Positions 43,715-51,872 of a stretch of 64,000 bases of DNA are shown in pieces. Source of the stretch: Limihaloglobus sulfuriphilus (lineage in GTDB: Bacteria > Planctomycetota > Phycisphaerae > Sedimentisphaerales > Sedimentisphaeraceae); assembly GCF_001999965.1 (NCBI RefSeq), contig NZ_CP019646.1, positions 1 through 64,000 of the forward strand, given 5' to 3'. Made by a program: the position numbers and the translations under genes. Position 1 is the first letter of the stretch. Each line of letters opens with the position of its first letter. The notes under the pieces were generated by a model that saw only the letters and a program-made list of their open reading frames with translations, was not told the DNA's origin and ran no database searches.

Positions 43715-44761
43715 CTACAGTGTTGACATTTCAATATTGTCAAAATTGCGGCGGTAATATTCCATATATTTGACTTTTCTCTCGAGTGAGTCTATGACCG
43801 CGTCATTGAAATTGACTTTCTCAAATTTCTGTGCGCTGCCGAGCCCGCCGGGGCTGAATACATTTATTTCCATGAGTTTGTCGCCGACTATATCCAGACC
43901 TACCAGGAACATTCCGTCCTGTACGAGTTTTGGCCGTACTATTTCGGCAACTCTTAAATGCTGTTCTGTGATTTCGGCCCTTTTTAGAGAGCCTCCCGCG
44001 TGGATATTGCTTCGTATGTCATCGCCGGCGCGAACCCTGCAGAATGCTGCATATTTGCCCTTGTGCCGCAAAGGCATCCCGTTGAGCAGGAACATACGCG
44101 TGTCTCCCTCGGCTGCCTTGGGCAGGTATTCCTGTGCTATCACATAGCCGTCGCGGCTTACCGATTCCACTATCTGGTTGATGTTGTAAAAATTATCCTT
44201 GCTGATAAGGAACACACCCGAGCCGCCGGAGCCCTGAAGCGGTTTCAGCACAGCCGTTCCGCCTTCGTCTCGTATGAAACGTCTTATTTCATTTCTGTCG
44301 CGGCTTATAATAGTGCGGGGGCGGACTTCTTCGGGGAACATCTGGAAGTACATTTTATTCATTGCTCTCGAAAGGGCATTGGGGTCATTGAGCACGATAA
44401 CGCCGTTGCGCATCGCGGCCCTGCCGAAAATGATGCCCGCCATCTGTGCCCATGAGCGTGTGCCCGTGTCATTAGAAGGGTCATTTCTGAGCATCAGTAC
44501 ATCGAGGTCGTCAACTACAATGCGTTTTTTTACAGCTTTTGTTCCCTGGATTTCGTTTAGAAAATTCTTTGTGGAACTGTATTTTTTCTTCGTTACAGAC
44601 CAAGCGCGGGCATGAACCTGGTCGTCAATGTCATAGTCAAAGTCTCCGGCGCCTATGAACCATATCTGGTGCCCCCTGTTATGGGCCGTCATCGCCATTC
44701 TGACAGTTGTATATCCGGCGTGTTCAGTTGAAACATCGTTTACCATAAAGCCTATACGCAT
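43715..44761 (-). CDS. GshB-like ATP-grasp ligase
   Basis: A 348-aa ATP-grasp enzyme resembling prokaryotic glutathione synthetase. It has an N-terminal domain (MRIGFMVNDVST), VLMLRNDPSND (about residues 88-98), ATP-binding AVLKPLQGSGGSGVFLI (about 167-183), a Glu/Lys pair in YVIAQEYLPKA, and metal ligands in LMEINVFSPGGLGS. As it sits in one operon with an amidohydrolase and a QEGLA peptidase, it may ligate an amino acid to a peptide or small acceptor rather than make glutathione. Only 2 bp separate it from the upstream gene. Confidence 0.85.
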   Translation of the reverse strand: MRIGFMVNDVSTEHAGYTTVRMAMTAHNRGHQIWFIGAGDFDYDIDDQVHARAWSVTKKKYSSTKNFLNEIQGTKAVKKRIVVDDLDVLMLRNDPSNDTGTRSWAQMAGIIFGRAAMRNGVIVLNDPNALSRAMNKMYFQMFPEEVRPRTIISRDRNEIRRFIRDEGGTAVLKPLQGSGGSGVFLISKDNFYNINQIVESVSRDGYVIAQEYLPKAAEGDTRMFLLNGMPLRHKGKYAAFCRVRAGDDIRSNIHAGGSLKRAEITEQHLRVAEIVRPKLVQDGMFLVGLDIVGDKLMEINVFSPGGLGSAQKFEKVNFNDAVIDSLERKVKYMEYYRRNFDNIEMSTL

Positions 44762-44763
44762 AA

Positions 44764-46665
44764 TTATCTCCAGTTAACCATTTGTTTTAAATCAAGACCG
44801 TTTCTAAGAGCCGAGAGTTTTTTTTCGATGTCGGCAGATTGCATATACCGAGGTGTCAGCGGCGGCTTTTTCAATATCTCCCGAGCCTGCAAGTCCTCGA
44901 TCATTGGTACGTGTTCCAGGGCAATCTTGCCGCAAAACAGTGTGTCGATTTTACGGCCCTGTTTGAGGTATGCAAGTAATTTTATCAAACCTCGAAGATA
45001 AATTGCATCTTTTATCAAACCGCCGCCTCTGAAGATTCTGGCAGTAATGATAAAGGATGTCTTGTTTTCAAACCCGTATTCGTATTTGAGCTTGTGAAAA
45101 ACTTCTATAAACCCTTCTCCTTTCTGCATTTTATGGGCGGCAATAACCCTGCCGGCCAAAAGCCGCAGCCGGTTGGGGTTGAGCTGGCCGACAAGGAATT
45201 CCGACAGTACCGCCAGTCCTTCCTGGAGTTCGTCGTAGCCTGCCAGTCCGCAGTACAACTGCTCAAAAGGCTGTGATTTTCCGTTGTAGTATGTCAGTAT
45301 GTGTGTTCCAACCTCATGGCTGAGCAGGGCTTCTACCCGTGAGAGTGGTATCTTTATGTCCTCGGAGACGAGAAGACTGCCCTTTGATACCAGCAGACCT
45401 ACTGTGTCCTGCCTTATTTCTACCCTGCTGTTAAGCTGTGGGTATGCCTCTTTGTATGCGGCAATTTCTTCTCTTGCACGCAAGGCAAACGCTTCGCTGT
45501 TGAGATTTTTTCTGCTGCCGCTGCGTTTTGATTTTTTGTCACTGAAAAAGTCCAGAAGTTCCTGGGCTGTGCCGGCGAGTTCATCGGAAACCCTGCCGTA
45601 GAGCTGAAGTGAGCCGTAGTAAAATTCTTTCCTGCCGCGATCCCAGAGCAGTGAGAGCTGGCGGTCGAGCTCTTTGCGTTTTTCCTGGAAAAGATAGCTC
45701 AGGGTAGCGTCTTCTACTTTTTCCAAAGGGATCTTATAGAGGGCTCTCTTCAATATTGCAGGGTCAATGGGGTGAGGGCGGTAATAGAAAACAGGCACTC
45801 GCTCGTAATGATATTTCCTGAACGACTTCCAGGCCTTTGCGACATTTACCGGCGTTACCTGGAGCAGGAAGTCGAATGACTGGCTGATTTGGGCTAACTT
45901 TTTGTCAGCGTCCCAGACAGACTTTACAAAAGACCTTTGCCCCAGCGACATGTAATTTGCTATGTTTCGGTTGGTTCGGTTTCTGGTGAACTCGAAAGCG
46001 CACTTTTTGAAAGCGGTTGATAACCCCCTGTGCAGCCTGCGTATCAAAAGCGGGAATACCTCGTTTGTTTCAGGGTCGCGGTAAATCGGGCTTATCTCCA
46101 GGCCGATAGAGAAACAGTTCAGGTTTTTGGCTGTTGTCTGCGAGATGACTTTATGAGCAGTGTTTTTTTGCCCTGCATCCTGGAAAATGACTTCGACGTT
46201 TGCTGTTCGTTTGAGTATTTTTATGTTTCGAAGAGATCTTTCCAGTGCCTGCAGGGCTTCGCTGGGGGGGCTGAGCCGGGAAGCAATGATCTTGAACGAT
46301 GGGCGGTGAATCTCCAAATCGTTGAGAAGCCGGCTCTCTTTGGACTCTGCTGACCACACATTTATTATAAGGCAGGCATCGTACTCTGTTGAGATGAACT
46401 TTACCAGCTCATTTATCAGCCTGGTCAGCCCTGAGCCGGTTTTCTCCGGAGGGGGAGCTATCAGGTATGAAGCCTCGCCTTTAATGAGTTTTTCGGTGCC
46501 GTTATCGTTGTTCCCGGCGGGTTTTTTATATACTATCAAAAACGGCAGGCACCTGTCGATGTGAAGCCGTCCGCCGCCGGGTATAACCCGTCTTATACGT
46601 TTGCCGTCTTTTAACGACTGAATTATTTTGTCCGTGAACTCACGGCTGATTTTGCTTTTGGCCAT
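44764..46665 (-). CDS. QEGLA-motif (DUF1704) zinc metallopeptidase-like protein
   Basis: A 633-aa protein of the family named for flavohemoglobin expression modulation and a QEGLA motif, related to eukaryotic tubulin tyrosine carboxypeptidases (MATCAP). The zinc site is HEVGTH (450-455), and the motif itself is QEGLA (481-485) with its Glu as likely third ligand. The N-terminal half (about 1-330), including VIPGGGRLHIDR and an SIGLEISPIYRDPET segment, has an amidohydrolase-like flavour. The role in bacteria is not established; removing a terminal residue from a peptide is a reasonable inference. It is the middle gene of a tight operon, with gaps of 3 and 2 bp. AAGGA lies in the end of the upstream gene. 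Confidence 0.88.
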   Translation of the reverse strand: MAKSKISREFTDKIIQSLKDGKRIRRVIPGGGRLHIDRCLPFLIVYKKPAGNNDNGTEKLIKGEASYLIAPPPEKTGSGLTRLINELVKFISTEYDACLIINVWSAESKESRLLNDLEIHRPSFKIIASRLSPPSEALQALERSLRNIKILKRTANVEVIFQDAGQKNTAHKVISQTTAKNLNCFSIGLEISPIYRDPETNEVFPLLIRRLHRGLSTAFKKCAFEFTRNRTNRNIANYMSLGQRSFVKSVWDADKKLAQISQSFDFLLQVTPVNVAKAWKSFRKYHYERVPVFYYRPHPIDPAILKRALYKIPLEKVEDATLSYLFQEKRKELDRQLSLLWDRGRKEFYYGSLQLYGRVSDELAGTAQELLDFFSDKKSKRSGSRKNLNSEAFALRAREEIAAYKEAYPQLNSRVEIRQDTVGLLVSKGSLLVSEDIKIPLSRVEALLSHEVGTHILTYYNGKSQPFEQLYCGLAGYDELQEGLAVLSEFLVGQLNPNRLRLLAGRVIAAHKMQKGEGFIEVFHKLKYEYGFENKTSFIITARIFRGGGLIKDAIYLRGLIKLLAYLKQGRKIDTLFCGKIALEHVPMIEDLQAREILKKPPLTPRYMQSADIEKKLSALRNGLDLKQMVNWR

Positions 46666-46668
46666 ATT

Positions 46669-47457
46669 TCATTCCTTGCTGACAGATAGCTCACGGCAGA
46701 TTCCCCTGCTTGTTATATGCAGGGCGTTTTTAATGTCTTCGAATATTTCCGGGTATAACTGCCCGGACCACTCGTCCATAAATATTTTTTTTATTTCTAT
46801 CGCCAGACAGCAGCCGGTCTGCGGGAATGTTTCGTGTATCCATTTCGAAAAATATCCGCCTTTGAACCGGATGTTCTCTCTTACATCGAGCGGTCTGCCG
46901 CCGGCTCTCTGCGAGGATGCGTCCCGGATAAACCTCTCGATTATGTTTGACCATAAAGCTCTGTTCATATTACCTGTGCCCAGGTTTATATCCGGATTAT
47001 CCCTCTGCGGGGCAGGATCAACGCCGGATCCGTCTCTGCGGTGGCAGTACGAGTGGATGTCCAGCACGACGAATCTGCCGTATCCGGCTTCGATCTCTTT
47101 GAAGAATTTATGTGCCCTGCGGTAAAACAAGTCGTACTTTTCAAGAGAACTGCTTATAATATCCTGGTTTACATCATCTTTCCAGACTTTCAGCCCCCAG
47201 GCATCTTCCGGCTTTATGTAAACAGCTTTCTCTCTTGGCCGGTTCAGGTCAACCTCGAATCGGGAATAATTTGCAATGATTCTATTCCGGCATATCCGGG
47301 CGAAAATTCCGGTATATGGGTCTTCTTCGCGAAGACGCTCATCTTCACTTATAGCTATCGTAGAAACGGCCTGCGGGCTGACGAAGTGCCCGTCATGTAT
47401 CGCGGCGGCAACCACCGGGCCGCCGCCGCGTTCAATTTTGCAGATATCATATTCCAT
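46669..47457 (-). CDS. N-formylglutamate amidohydrolase family protein
   Basis: A protein of about 262 aa in the FGase family, which cleaves N-formylglutamate or related N-acyl amino acids. It shows AAAIHDGHFV at the start, the central REEDPYTG and SRFEVDLNRPREKAVY, then VVLDIHSYCHRRDG (zinc ligands) and GGYFSKWIHETFPQTGCCLAIEIKK-like segments. I chose the ATG at 47457, as the 15 residues from the ATG at 47502 are not family-like; neither start has a good ribosome-binding site. It is the first gene of the operon with the QEGLA protein and the ATP-grasp ligase. No histidine-degradation genes are near, so a Hut role is unlikely. Confidence 0.85.
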   Translation of the reverse strand: MEYDICKIERGGGPVVAAAIHDGHFVSPQAVSTIAISEDERLREEDPYTGIFARICRNRIIANYSRFEVDLNRPREKAVYIKPEDAWGLKVWKDDVNQDIISSSLEKYDLFYRRAHKFFKEIEAGYGRFVVLDIHSYCHRRDGSGVDPAPQRDNPDINLGTGNMNRALWSNIIERFIRDASSQRAGGRPLDVRENIRFKGGYFSKWIHETFPQTGCCLAIEIKKIFMDEWSGQLYPEIFEDIKNALHITSRGICRELSVSKE

Positions 47458-47562
47458 ACAGCATAAATTACCAGCAGAGAGCTCAAATTGCCACAAAAAC
47501 ATTTGCCGATTTGATGATATTTTTGCTTTCTGCGGTCAGTCTCAGATGAAATACGGAGCTGC

Positions 47563-48225
47563 TCAGACTTCTTCTACCTGATGGGGCAGGTGTTCGAGTG
47601 GGCAGCCCTGGCATTTTGGTCTGGGTTTGCAGTGATTTTTGCCGACTTCTACAATCAGAGCATGAAACTCGTTGTAGATTTTTAAATCGGGTTCAATGGA
47701 TGATTGTACCAGCTCCTGGATCTGGTGGTAGTCGGCATATTCATCTATCAGCATGTGCCTTCCGAATACCCTGGCAGTGTATGCGTCAACGACGAAAATC
47801 GGCCTGTTAAACGCGTAAAGCATTATGGAGTCGGCAGTTTCAGGCCCAACGCCCTTAACGGCGAGCAGCTCTTCGCGCAGCTGCCAGTCTGGCAGGGCTG
47901 AGATGCTTTCCATGCCGGCGCTGTAATTCTCCACCATCCAGTCAAGGAGATTTTTCAGCCTTGCCGCCTTTATATTGTAATATCCCGCCGGACGTATCAG
48001 CTCGGCGAGTTGTTCCCGCGGCAGCTCATGGAGCTTAATCGGGGTCATTACATCAGCCGTTTTGAGGTTTTTTATGGCTTTTTCGACATTTTTCCAGTTT
48101 GTATTTTGCGTAAGAATCGCTCCGACTATTACCTCAAATCCGTCAACGGCCGGCCACCAGTCGCGGTTTCCGTAAGCGGCGTGAAGACTTAAATAAATAT
48201 TTCTTATAGTTTCTGAGCTTGACAT
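47563..48225 (-). CDS. Endonuclease III-like HhH-GPD DNA glycosylase
   Basis: A 220-aa DNA-repair glycosylase of the HhH-GPD superfamily, COG2231-like. The helix-hairpin-helix is LLAVKGVGPETADSI (about residues 127-141), and the catalytic Asp is in VDAYTARV. Where bifunctional Nth enzymes have the lyase Lys (G-V-G-R-K-T-A) it has Glu (GVGPETA), so it is probably a monofunctional glycosylase. The C-terminal cluster shows only three Cys (C-x5-C-x2-C), against four in the usual Fe-S loop. It probably removes alkylated or oxidised bases. It is 105 bp upstream of the amidohydrolase start and divergent from the CPBP protease gene. Confidence 0.87.
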   Translation of the reverse strand: MSSSETIRNIYLSLHAAYGNRDWWPAVDGFEVIVGAILTQNTNWKNVEKAIKNLKTADVMTPIKLHELPREQLAELIRPAGYYNIKAARLKNLLDWMVENYSAGMESISALPDWQLREELLAVKGVGPETADSIMLYAFNRPIFVVDAYTARVFGRHMLIDEYADYHQIQELVQSSIEPDLKIYNEFHALIVEVGKNHCKPRPKCQGCPLEHLPHQVEEV

Positions 48226-48289
48226 TGTAGAATAAGTACCTTATTTAATAATAAATATTTGAGTACATTTTTAGCGTAAAACACAGTTT

Positions 48290-49183
48290 ATGGCAACCAA
48301 AAAAGACAGAAGTTTATTTGACAACACAGTATCGCTTACTCCGCGTATGCCGGTCAAACGCAGGAGGCGGACTACGTATTTCTTCAGGTCTGCATTGCCG
48401 CTGCACTCTTTGTGGTTCACGATGATTTTTCTGCTTGCATACGAGCTGATGGTTGCTTTTCTCGGGCCTGCTTTGAGCAGTATGTCATTTGAGGAGATAC
48501 CGGGTTTGGTAGTTTCTTTTGTGTGGGTATATGACCTTCTGGGCTGGTTTGGTTTTTCCGGGCGGCTTCAGTGGCTTTTGTGCCCCGTTTTTGTTATAGT
48601 TGTCCTGCTGGCTGTCCATTTTGCGGATAAGAAAAAACGGGCCCCCATGCAGAGGTATGACCTGCCGCTGATGTTCGCTGAGTCTTTCTTCTGGGCGCTG
48701 CCTTTGCTGGTTGTGGCCCTGATCGCAGACAGGTTCAGCAGTCCCGGCGGTTATGTTCCCGCTCAGGAGCCGGTGGCGTTTGTAAACGGCCTAAAGGCCT
48801 TTGTATGCAGCTCAAGTCTTGGCGAATCGGCAAACGTATTTATTGAGCTTATTGCCGGTATTGGCGCCGGGATATACGAAGAGCTTTTCTTCAGGCAGAT
48901 ACTTTATGTGGGCCTGTTTCTGTTTACAACAAAACTGCTGGATCTAAGCCGCGAATTTGGTGCGTTTTTTGCCGTTGTTGTCTCTTCGGTGGTATTCAGC
49001 CTGCACCACAACATACTCTATATTCAGGGCAGTTATCTGCCGGGAGAGGAGTTTGTGGCTTCTGTTTTTATGTTCAGGGTTTTTGCGGGCTTCTACCTGA
49101 CAGTGATTTTCGCAAACCGCGGCTTCGGCATTGCCGCCGGTGCCCACTGTTTCCACAATATAATGGCAGTCCTGCTTAACTGA
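48290..49183 (+). CDS. CPBP family intramembrane glutamic endopeptidase
   Basis: A 297-aa polytopic membrane protein, about seven or eight hydrophobic segments. The three CPBP/Rce1 motifs are present: E197-E198-x3-R202 in GIYEELFFRQ, His in FSLHHNILY, and HCFHN near the C-terminus. Family members are intramembrane proteases acting on CAAX proteins in eukaryotes and on bacteriocin- or immunity-related substrates in bacteria. The target here is unknown. The start follows an AT-rich promoter region shared with the divergent glycosylase gene. Confidence 0.88.
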   Translation: MATKKDRSLFDNTVSLTPRMPVKRRRRTTYFFRSALPLHSLWFTMIFLLAYELMVAFLGPALSSMSFEEIPGLVVSFVWVYDLLGWFGFSGRLQWLLCPVFVIVVLLAVHFADKKKRAPMQRYDLPLMFAESFFWALPLLVVALIADRFSSPGGYVPAQEPVAFVNGLKAFVCSSSLGESANVFIELIAGIGAGIYEELFFRQILYVGLFLFTTKLLDLSREFGAFFAVVVSSVVFSLHHNILYIQGSYLPGEEFVASVFMFRVFAGFYLTVIFANRGFGIAAGAHCFHNIMAVLLN

Positions 49184-49223
49184 ACGGCCAATTAGCAGAA
49201 TATATCAACTGCAATCGGTGGTT

Positions 49224-50726
49224 TTATTCGGCAATGCTGTTGTCCATTTCTCTCTGGCGTCTTGAACGGGGTTGGGACTCGCCAAGCCCGTAACCTTGGG
49301 GTTCTTTGCCCTGGAGCAGTGTAATCATTGATCTTGTAAAGCGGTTGACTGCCAGAACGCCCTCTGCCGTTTCATATTCGTTGGCGCTTTCGGTGCCGAC
49401 GGCTGTTACGAAATCCTCGTCAACTTCAACAATGGAATTTGTGAAGATGCCGCCGGCGTTCTCAACCTGTTTGCGGACACTGAGCTCTCCGGTTATTCGG
49501 TAATTCTCGATGATGTCAGCGTATGCCAGAATGAGCGGTGTGCGTCCTACTGCACCGATTAGCTTACGGGCCCGATAGGCTTCTCTGATAATGTTTACAA
49601 CCATTGGCTCATTGTCAAACTGATTCCTTACCAGTGAATTGCCGATCAGGACAAAAGCGTCAAAATCGTTGACAACAATATCACGCAGAAGCATTGTAGG
49701 CACAATACTGCCTTGCCAGTTGCCGCGTATCGTTTCCATTGTAGAGCTTGCGACTTCTACCTTTACACCTGAAGAGGCAAGAACCTCTGTTACTGCAAAG
49801 AAGTCCTGTTCAATTACCCTGTCATTCGGGACGATTATTACGAATTTAAACGGTTCGATCTTTGCCGGCTGCTGAGGCTGTTCTTGTGTCTGCTGCTGTG
49901 CCTGTTTACTGCCGGCAGATTCTATTGTTTCAGCTTCTTCTGGTGCAGTGCTGCCTTTGAGGCGGGAAAGGGCAATAGTAATGACCGGTTCTGCCTGAAA
50001 GTTAAGATTCAGCAGTGACCGTACCCTTGACAAATCCATGACCTGGTAGCTTTGTGATGCCAGGTTCATAGCCGCGGCCTGAAGTGAGATATTTTGGGCG
50101 GCTCTTCCGGCTTCTATGTAAGCTATCTTGCGTTTGTATGTGGCGTTGGCGTTTGGTACCTTATCCAGCGAGGCGGAAATTGTTATAAGTACCTTAGAGT
50201 CCAACAGCTCTCTTTGTTTCTGGGTTGCCAGCATGAGTTTTCGGCGGACATCCTCGCTCGATACGATTTCCAGGCTGTGTGTCTGCGGGATGTACCTGAA
50301 CACGTTGGATTCAGTGACTACATGCAATTCAAGAGGATATCCGTTTTCCACAGATTCTACCGGCCTTAGCATCTGGTCATTGCTGATTGTTCCGTAGCCT
50401 GCCCAGAGCAGCTGAGAAATCTCAGTCATTACAATCGGCTCATAGACCTTTTCGCCTTTTGCTGCGACAGAACGAAAAGCACTTGTTAAGGTTGCAGCAG
50501 AATCTGTTTCTGGCTGGTTTAGGGTTACCTGATTCGGTGACGGGGCCGGCTGGGTCTGCTCTTGCTGGTCTGCGGGTTGGCTCGTTCGTGTCGGCTCACT
50601 GGGCGGCCCGGGCAGTGAAGGCGTCTCTGAATCGCCGTTCTGGGCGATGAGCTGAATACTTAAAACCAGAGTAAAGGCAAAAATTACCCTCAAAATATTG
50701 TTAAATGTAAGGTTTTTTAATCTCAT
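49224..50726 (-). CDS. Exported fusion of SagB-like nitroreductase and DJ-1/PfpI-like domains
   Basis: A 500-aa protein. It begins with a signal peptide (about residues 1-28) and then a Pro/Gln/Ser-rich linker (30-75). Residues about 90-265 look like a SagB-type nitroreductase domain: EISQLLWAGYGTIS, ENGYPLELHVV, KRKIAYIEAGRAAQNISLQA. A Gln-rich linker (about 270-295) leads to a DJ-1/PfpI-like domain (about 297-455): KFVIIVPNDRVIEQDFFAVTEVL and FDAFVLIGNS. At the position of the DJ-1 nucleophile (A-x-C-H-G) the sequence reads GAVGRTP, so the Cys is missing. A periplasmic flavoprotein of unknown role is the best guess. It converges with the CPBP gene and is divergent from the VanZ-like gene. 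Confidence 0.7.
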   Translation of the reverse strand: MRLKNLTFNNILRVIFAFTLVLSIQLIAQNGDSETPSLPGPPSEPTRTSQPADQQEQTQPAPSPNQVTLNQPETDSAATLTSAFRSVAAKGEKVYEPIVMTEISQLLWAGYGTISNDQMLRPVESVENGYPLELHVVTESNVFRYIPQTHSLEIVSSEDVRRKLMLATQKQRELLDSKVLITISASLDKVPNANATYKRKIAYIEAGRAAQNISLQAAAMNLASQSYQVMDLSRVRSLLNLNFQAEPVITIALSRLKGSTAPEEAETIESAGSKQAQQQTQEQPQQPAKIEPFKFVIIVPNDRVIEQDFFAVTEVLASSGVKVEVASSTMETIRGNWQGSIVPTMLLRDIVVNDFDAFVLIGNSLVRNQFDNEPMVVNIIREAYRARKLIGAVGRTPLILAYADIIENYRITGELSVRKQVENAGGIFTNSIVEVDEDFVTAVGTESANEYETAEGVLAVNRFTRSMITLLQGKEPQGYGLGESQPRSRRQREMDNSIAE

Positions 50727-50768
50727 AAATCATTACTCCGAAAATTTAAACTTCCAAAAGATGTTTCT

Positions 50769-50797
50769 AAACTTATAATACTCTCTAAGTTTATAAT
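50769..50797. promoter_or_regulatory. Inverted repeat with two -10-like boxes between divergent genes
   Basis: AAACTTA (50769-50775) and TAAGTTT (50786-50792) form an inverted repeat, each arm followed by TATAAT (50774-50779 and 50792-50797). The second box is only 10 bp before the ATG of the VanZ-like gene, which has no Shine-Dalgarno sequence. Confidence 0.35.
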
Positions 50798-50807
50798 AAT
50801 AAAAATA

Positions 50808-51632
50808 ATGGGCAAAGTTTTAAAAAAAATATTTTTCGGCAAGAATAAACGCAGAAAAAAGCGTCCCGGGCTTGAGCCGTCACAGTTTCGCACAAGGCTG
50901 CGGATACTGGCTTTTTGCGGGCTTATGCTGTATTGGTTGGCGATATTCGTGCTTACGCATATACCTACGGTGCCGTCCTGGGTGGTAATAAGCGGTATGA
51001 GCGACAAGACGATGCATCTTATTGCGTATTTTGTGCTGACCTTTCTGTTCTGGACGGCTCTCAGCGCCGGCACAAAGGCGAGGTGGAACAGCTGGCGAGT
51101 TTGGGTAACCATAGCGTTTATAGCTGTTTATGCTGTCTGCGATGAGCTGATTCAAAAACTCGTGCACCGCCAGCCAGATATTATGGATTTCAGCGCTGAC
51201 ATGCTCGGCTGCATAATGAGCCTGATTATCTGGACGTTTGCCGGTTTCTGGTTAGCCGGATTTCTCCACGGGGTGGTGGTTATTGTGATTTTGAATTGCT
51301 TCTCCGTTTATGATTTGGCGGGAACAAGTGAAGCCATTGGCGTTTTATTCTATTTTCTCGGTTATGGTTTTATTGCCTACAGCCTTTCGCAGGCTTTGAT
51401 TCCTCTGTCTGTAAGTAAGGGTATAAACAGGTTTTACTGGGCATTTCCTGTTCCTGTTTTGTTGCTGTTGCTAATGAAGGCGTGGGATTTGCACACAGGG
51501 CTTGCGGTTGAGATTAGATTTGTCGCAATTGCTTTGTTGGGAATAGTTTACTCGCTTGCCGTGAGCTGGTTTATGACCGGTAGAAAATCCGGGCAAAATA
51601 GTAGGGATGTATTGACTACGTCTTTTAACTAA
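50808..51632 (+). CDS. VanZ-like membrane protein
   Basis: A 274-aa integral membrane protein. The N-terminal 140 residues match the VanZ-like layout: LTHIPTVPS, SDKTMHLIAYFVLTFLF (Asp-Lys-x3-His), then DELIQKLVHRQPDIMDFSADMLGC (Asp-Glu...Asp-x2-D). The C-terminal part has several further hydrophobic segments. VanZ relatives are linked to cell envelope and glycopeptide response, but no vancomycin genes are here. The start ATG has no visible ribosome-binding site and may be near-leaderless. Confidence 0.8.
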   Translation: MGKVLKKIFFGKNKRRKKRPGLEPSQFRTRLRILAFCGLMLYWLAIFVLTHIPTVPSWVVISGMSDKTMHLIAYFVLTFLFWTALSAGTKARWNSWRVWVTIAFIAVYAVCDELIQKLVHRQPDIMDFSADMLGCIMSLIIWTFAGFWLAGFLHGVVVIVILNCFSVYDLAGTSEAIGVLFYFLGYGFIAYSLSQALIPLSVSKGINRFYWAFPVPVLLLLLMKAWDLHTGLAVEIRFVAIALLGIVYSLAVSWFMTGRKSGQNSRDVLTTSFN

Positions 51633-51669
51633 TTGCGGTTATTAGGTTTAGATACGAACAGAGACGCAT

Positions 51670-51747
51670 GCAATAGGCATTAAGTGGACAGGATGGACGG
51701 AGTCAGGCATTAGGCAATAGGTATATTTGGAGAGAATTAACAGGATT
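51670..51747. repeat. Remnant of dispersed GGCAATAGG / ACAGGATT repeats
   Basis: GCAATAGGCATTA (51670-51682), GGACAGGAT (51686-51694), GGCATTAGGCAATAGG (51706-51721) and TTAACAGGATT (51737-51747) share words with the repeats at 19590-19746. GGCAATAGG-type words are often seen beside free-standing four-helix-bundle genes in other genomes (background knowledge), although none is present here. Confidence 0.4.
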
Positions 51748-51799
51748 GGTGAATAGCTGAGTTTAGCGCGTTTGTCGTCACTCGAAAACGGGATAGATT

Positions 51800-51827
51800 T
51801 TGACATGGGTGAATAAGTGATTATAAT
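51800..51827 (+). promoter_or_regulatory. Consensus sigma-70 promoter of the Gfo/Idh gene
   Basis: Perfect TTGACA (51800-51805) and perfect TATAAT (51822-51827), 16-bp spacer, about 45 bp upstream of the start codon. Confidence 0.75.
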
Positions 51828-51872
51828 ACTGTTAGAATGTTATTTTTAGATGTTTTTTCGAAGGGTTGACAA

